6,051 nt of DNA from Methanolinea sp. UBA477 (GTDB lineage Archaea > Halobacteriota > Methanomicrobia > Methanomicrobiales > Methanospirillaceae). Of this stretch, positions 5,963 to 6,051 are shown one piece after another; the first letter of the stretch is position 1; the number at the start of each line of letters is the position of its first letter. The stretch is from the NCBI GenBank assembly GCA_002509485.1, contig DAWO01000140.1, forward strand, positions 22,568 through 28,618. The letters are read 5' to 3'. A program made the position numbers and the translations under genes. The notes below the pieces were generated by a model that did not search any database, was not told the origin of the DNA, and saw only the letters and a program-made list of their open reading frames with translations.

Positions 5963-6051
5963 ATGCAATTATTGGTCAGCCCGAGGGACATTGAGGAAGC
6001 AAAGCGATCTCTTGCCGCTGATATCGTTGATGTGAAAAAACCGGACGAGGG
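5963..6051 (+). CDS. mfnB: (5-formylfuran-3-yl)methyl phosphate synthase, 3' end missing
   Basis: Only the first 29 codons lie in the window. The encoded start MQLLVSPRDIEEAKRS followed by ADIVDVKKPDEG is the characteristic beginning of MfnB (formerly DUF556). This enzyme condenses two glyceraldehyde-3-phosphate molecules into the furan phosphate precursor of methanofuran. In the Methanocaldococcus jannaschii enzyme the lysine of the DVKNP segment (K27) is catalytic through a Schiff base. The equivalent here is K25, two positions earlier because of a short gap. A weak AGGATC (5947-5952) precedes the ATG by ten bases, so translation may be leaderless or use a poor ribosome binding site. The rest of the gene, including the remaining active-site lysines, cannot be checked here. 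Its divergent partner is the HisA-like gene. Confidence 0.88.
   Translation, partial: MQLLVSPRDIEEAKRSLAADIVDVKKPDE

Overview
The window reads as chromosomal DNA of a methanogenic archaeon, most plausibly from the Methanomicrobiales. Three things point there: a valyl-tRNA synthetase of archaeal sequence type, the start of mfnB (a methanofuran-biosynthesis gene), and a HisA/HisF-related protein of the family known mainly from methanogens and Archaeoglobus. Promoter-like AT-rich boxes (TATA type) and short or absent leaders also fit an archaeon. The genus assignment is inference. I see no mobile elements, CRISPR array, tRNA or rRNA, and no gene-free stretch over 300 bases.

Layout. From 3 to 737 (+) lies the 3' part of a gene for a multi-pass membrane protein whose start is upstream of the window. 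It converges, with a 9-base gap, on a DUF92 membrane protein (1937 to 747, -). The last codons of that gene contain a perfect 8-bp hairpin followed by a T run, which looks like its own terminator. A 149-base AT-rich divergent region (1938-2086) carries promoters for the DUF92 gene and for valS (2087-4681, +). valS converges on and overlaps, by 44 bases, thymidylate kinase (tmk, 5258 to 4638, -). tmk is translationally coupled by a 10-base overlap to a HisA-like gene of unknown function (5920 to 5249, -). That gene is divergent from mfnB (5963 onward, +, cut by the window end) across only 42 bases.

How the genes relate. valS and tmk are housekeeping (translation and dTTP supply). mfnB starts synthesis of the furan part of methanofuran, the first C1 carrier of methanogenesis from CO2. 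The HisA-like protein keeps the two catalytic aspartates of HisA and one phosphate-binding half, but appears to have lost the other half and two further conserved residues. It is therefore probably a sugar-phosphate or similar enzyme with a different reaction. Its shared promoter region with mfnB is the most interesting lead here. The DUF92 protein is related to plant and cyanobacterial phytyl-phosphate kinases and may act on an isoprenoid phosphate in the archaeal membrane.
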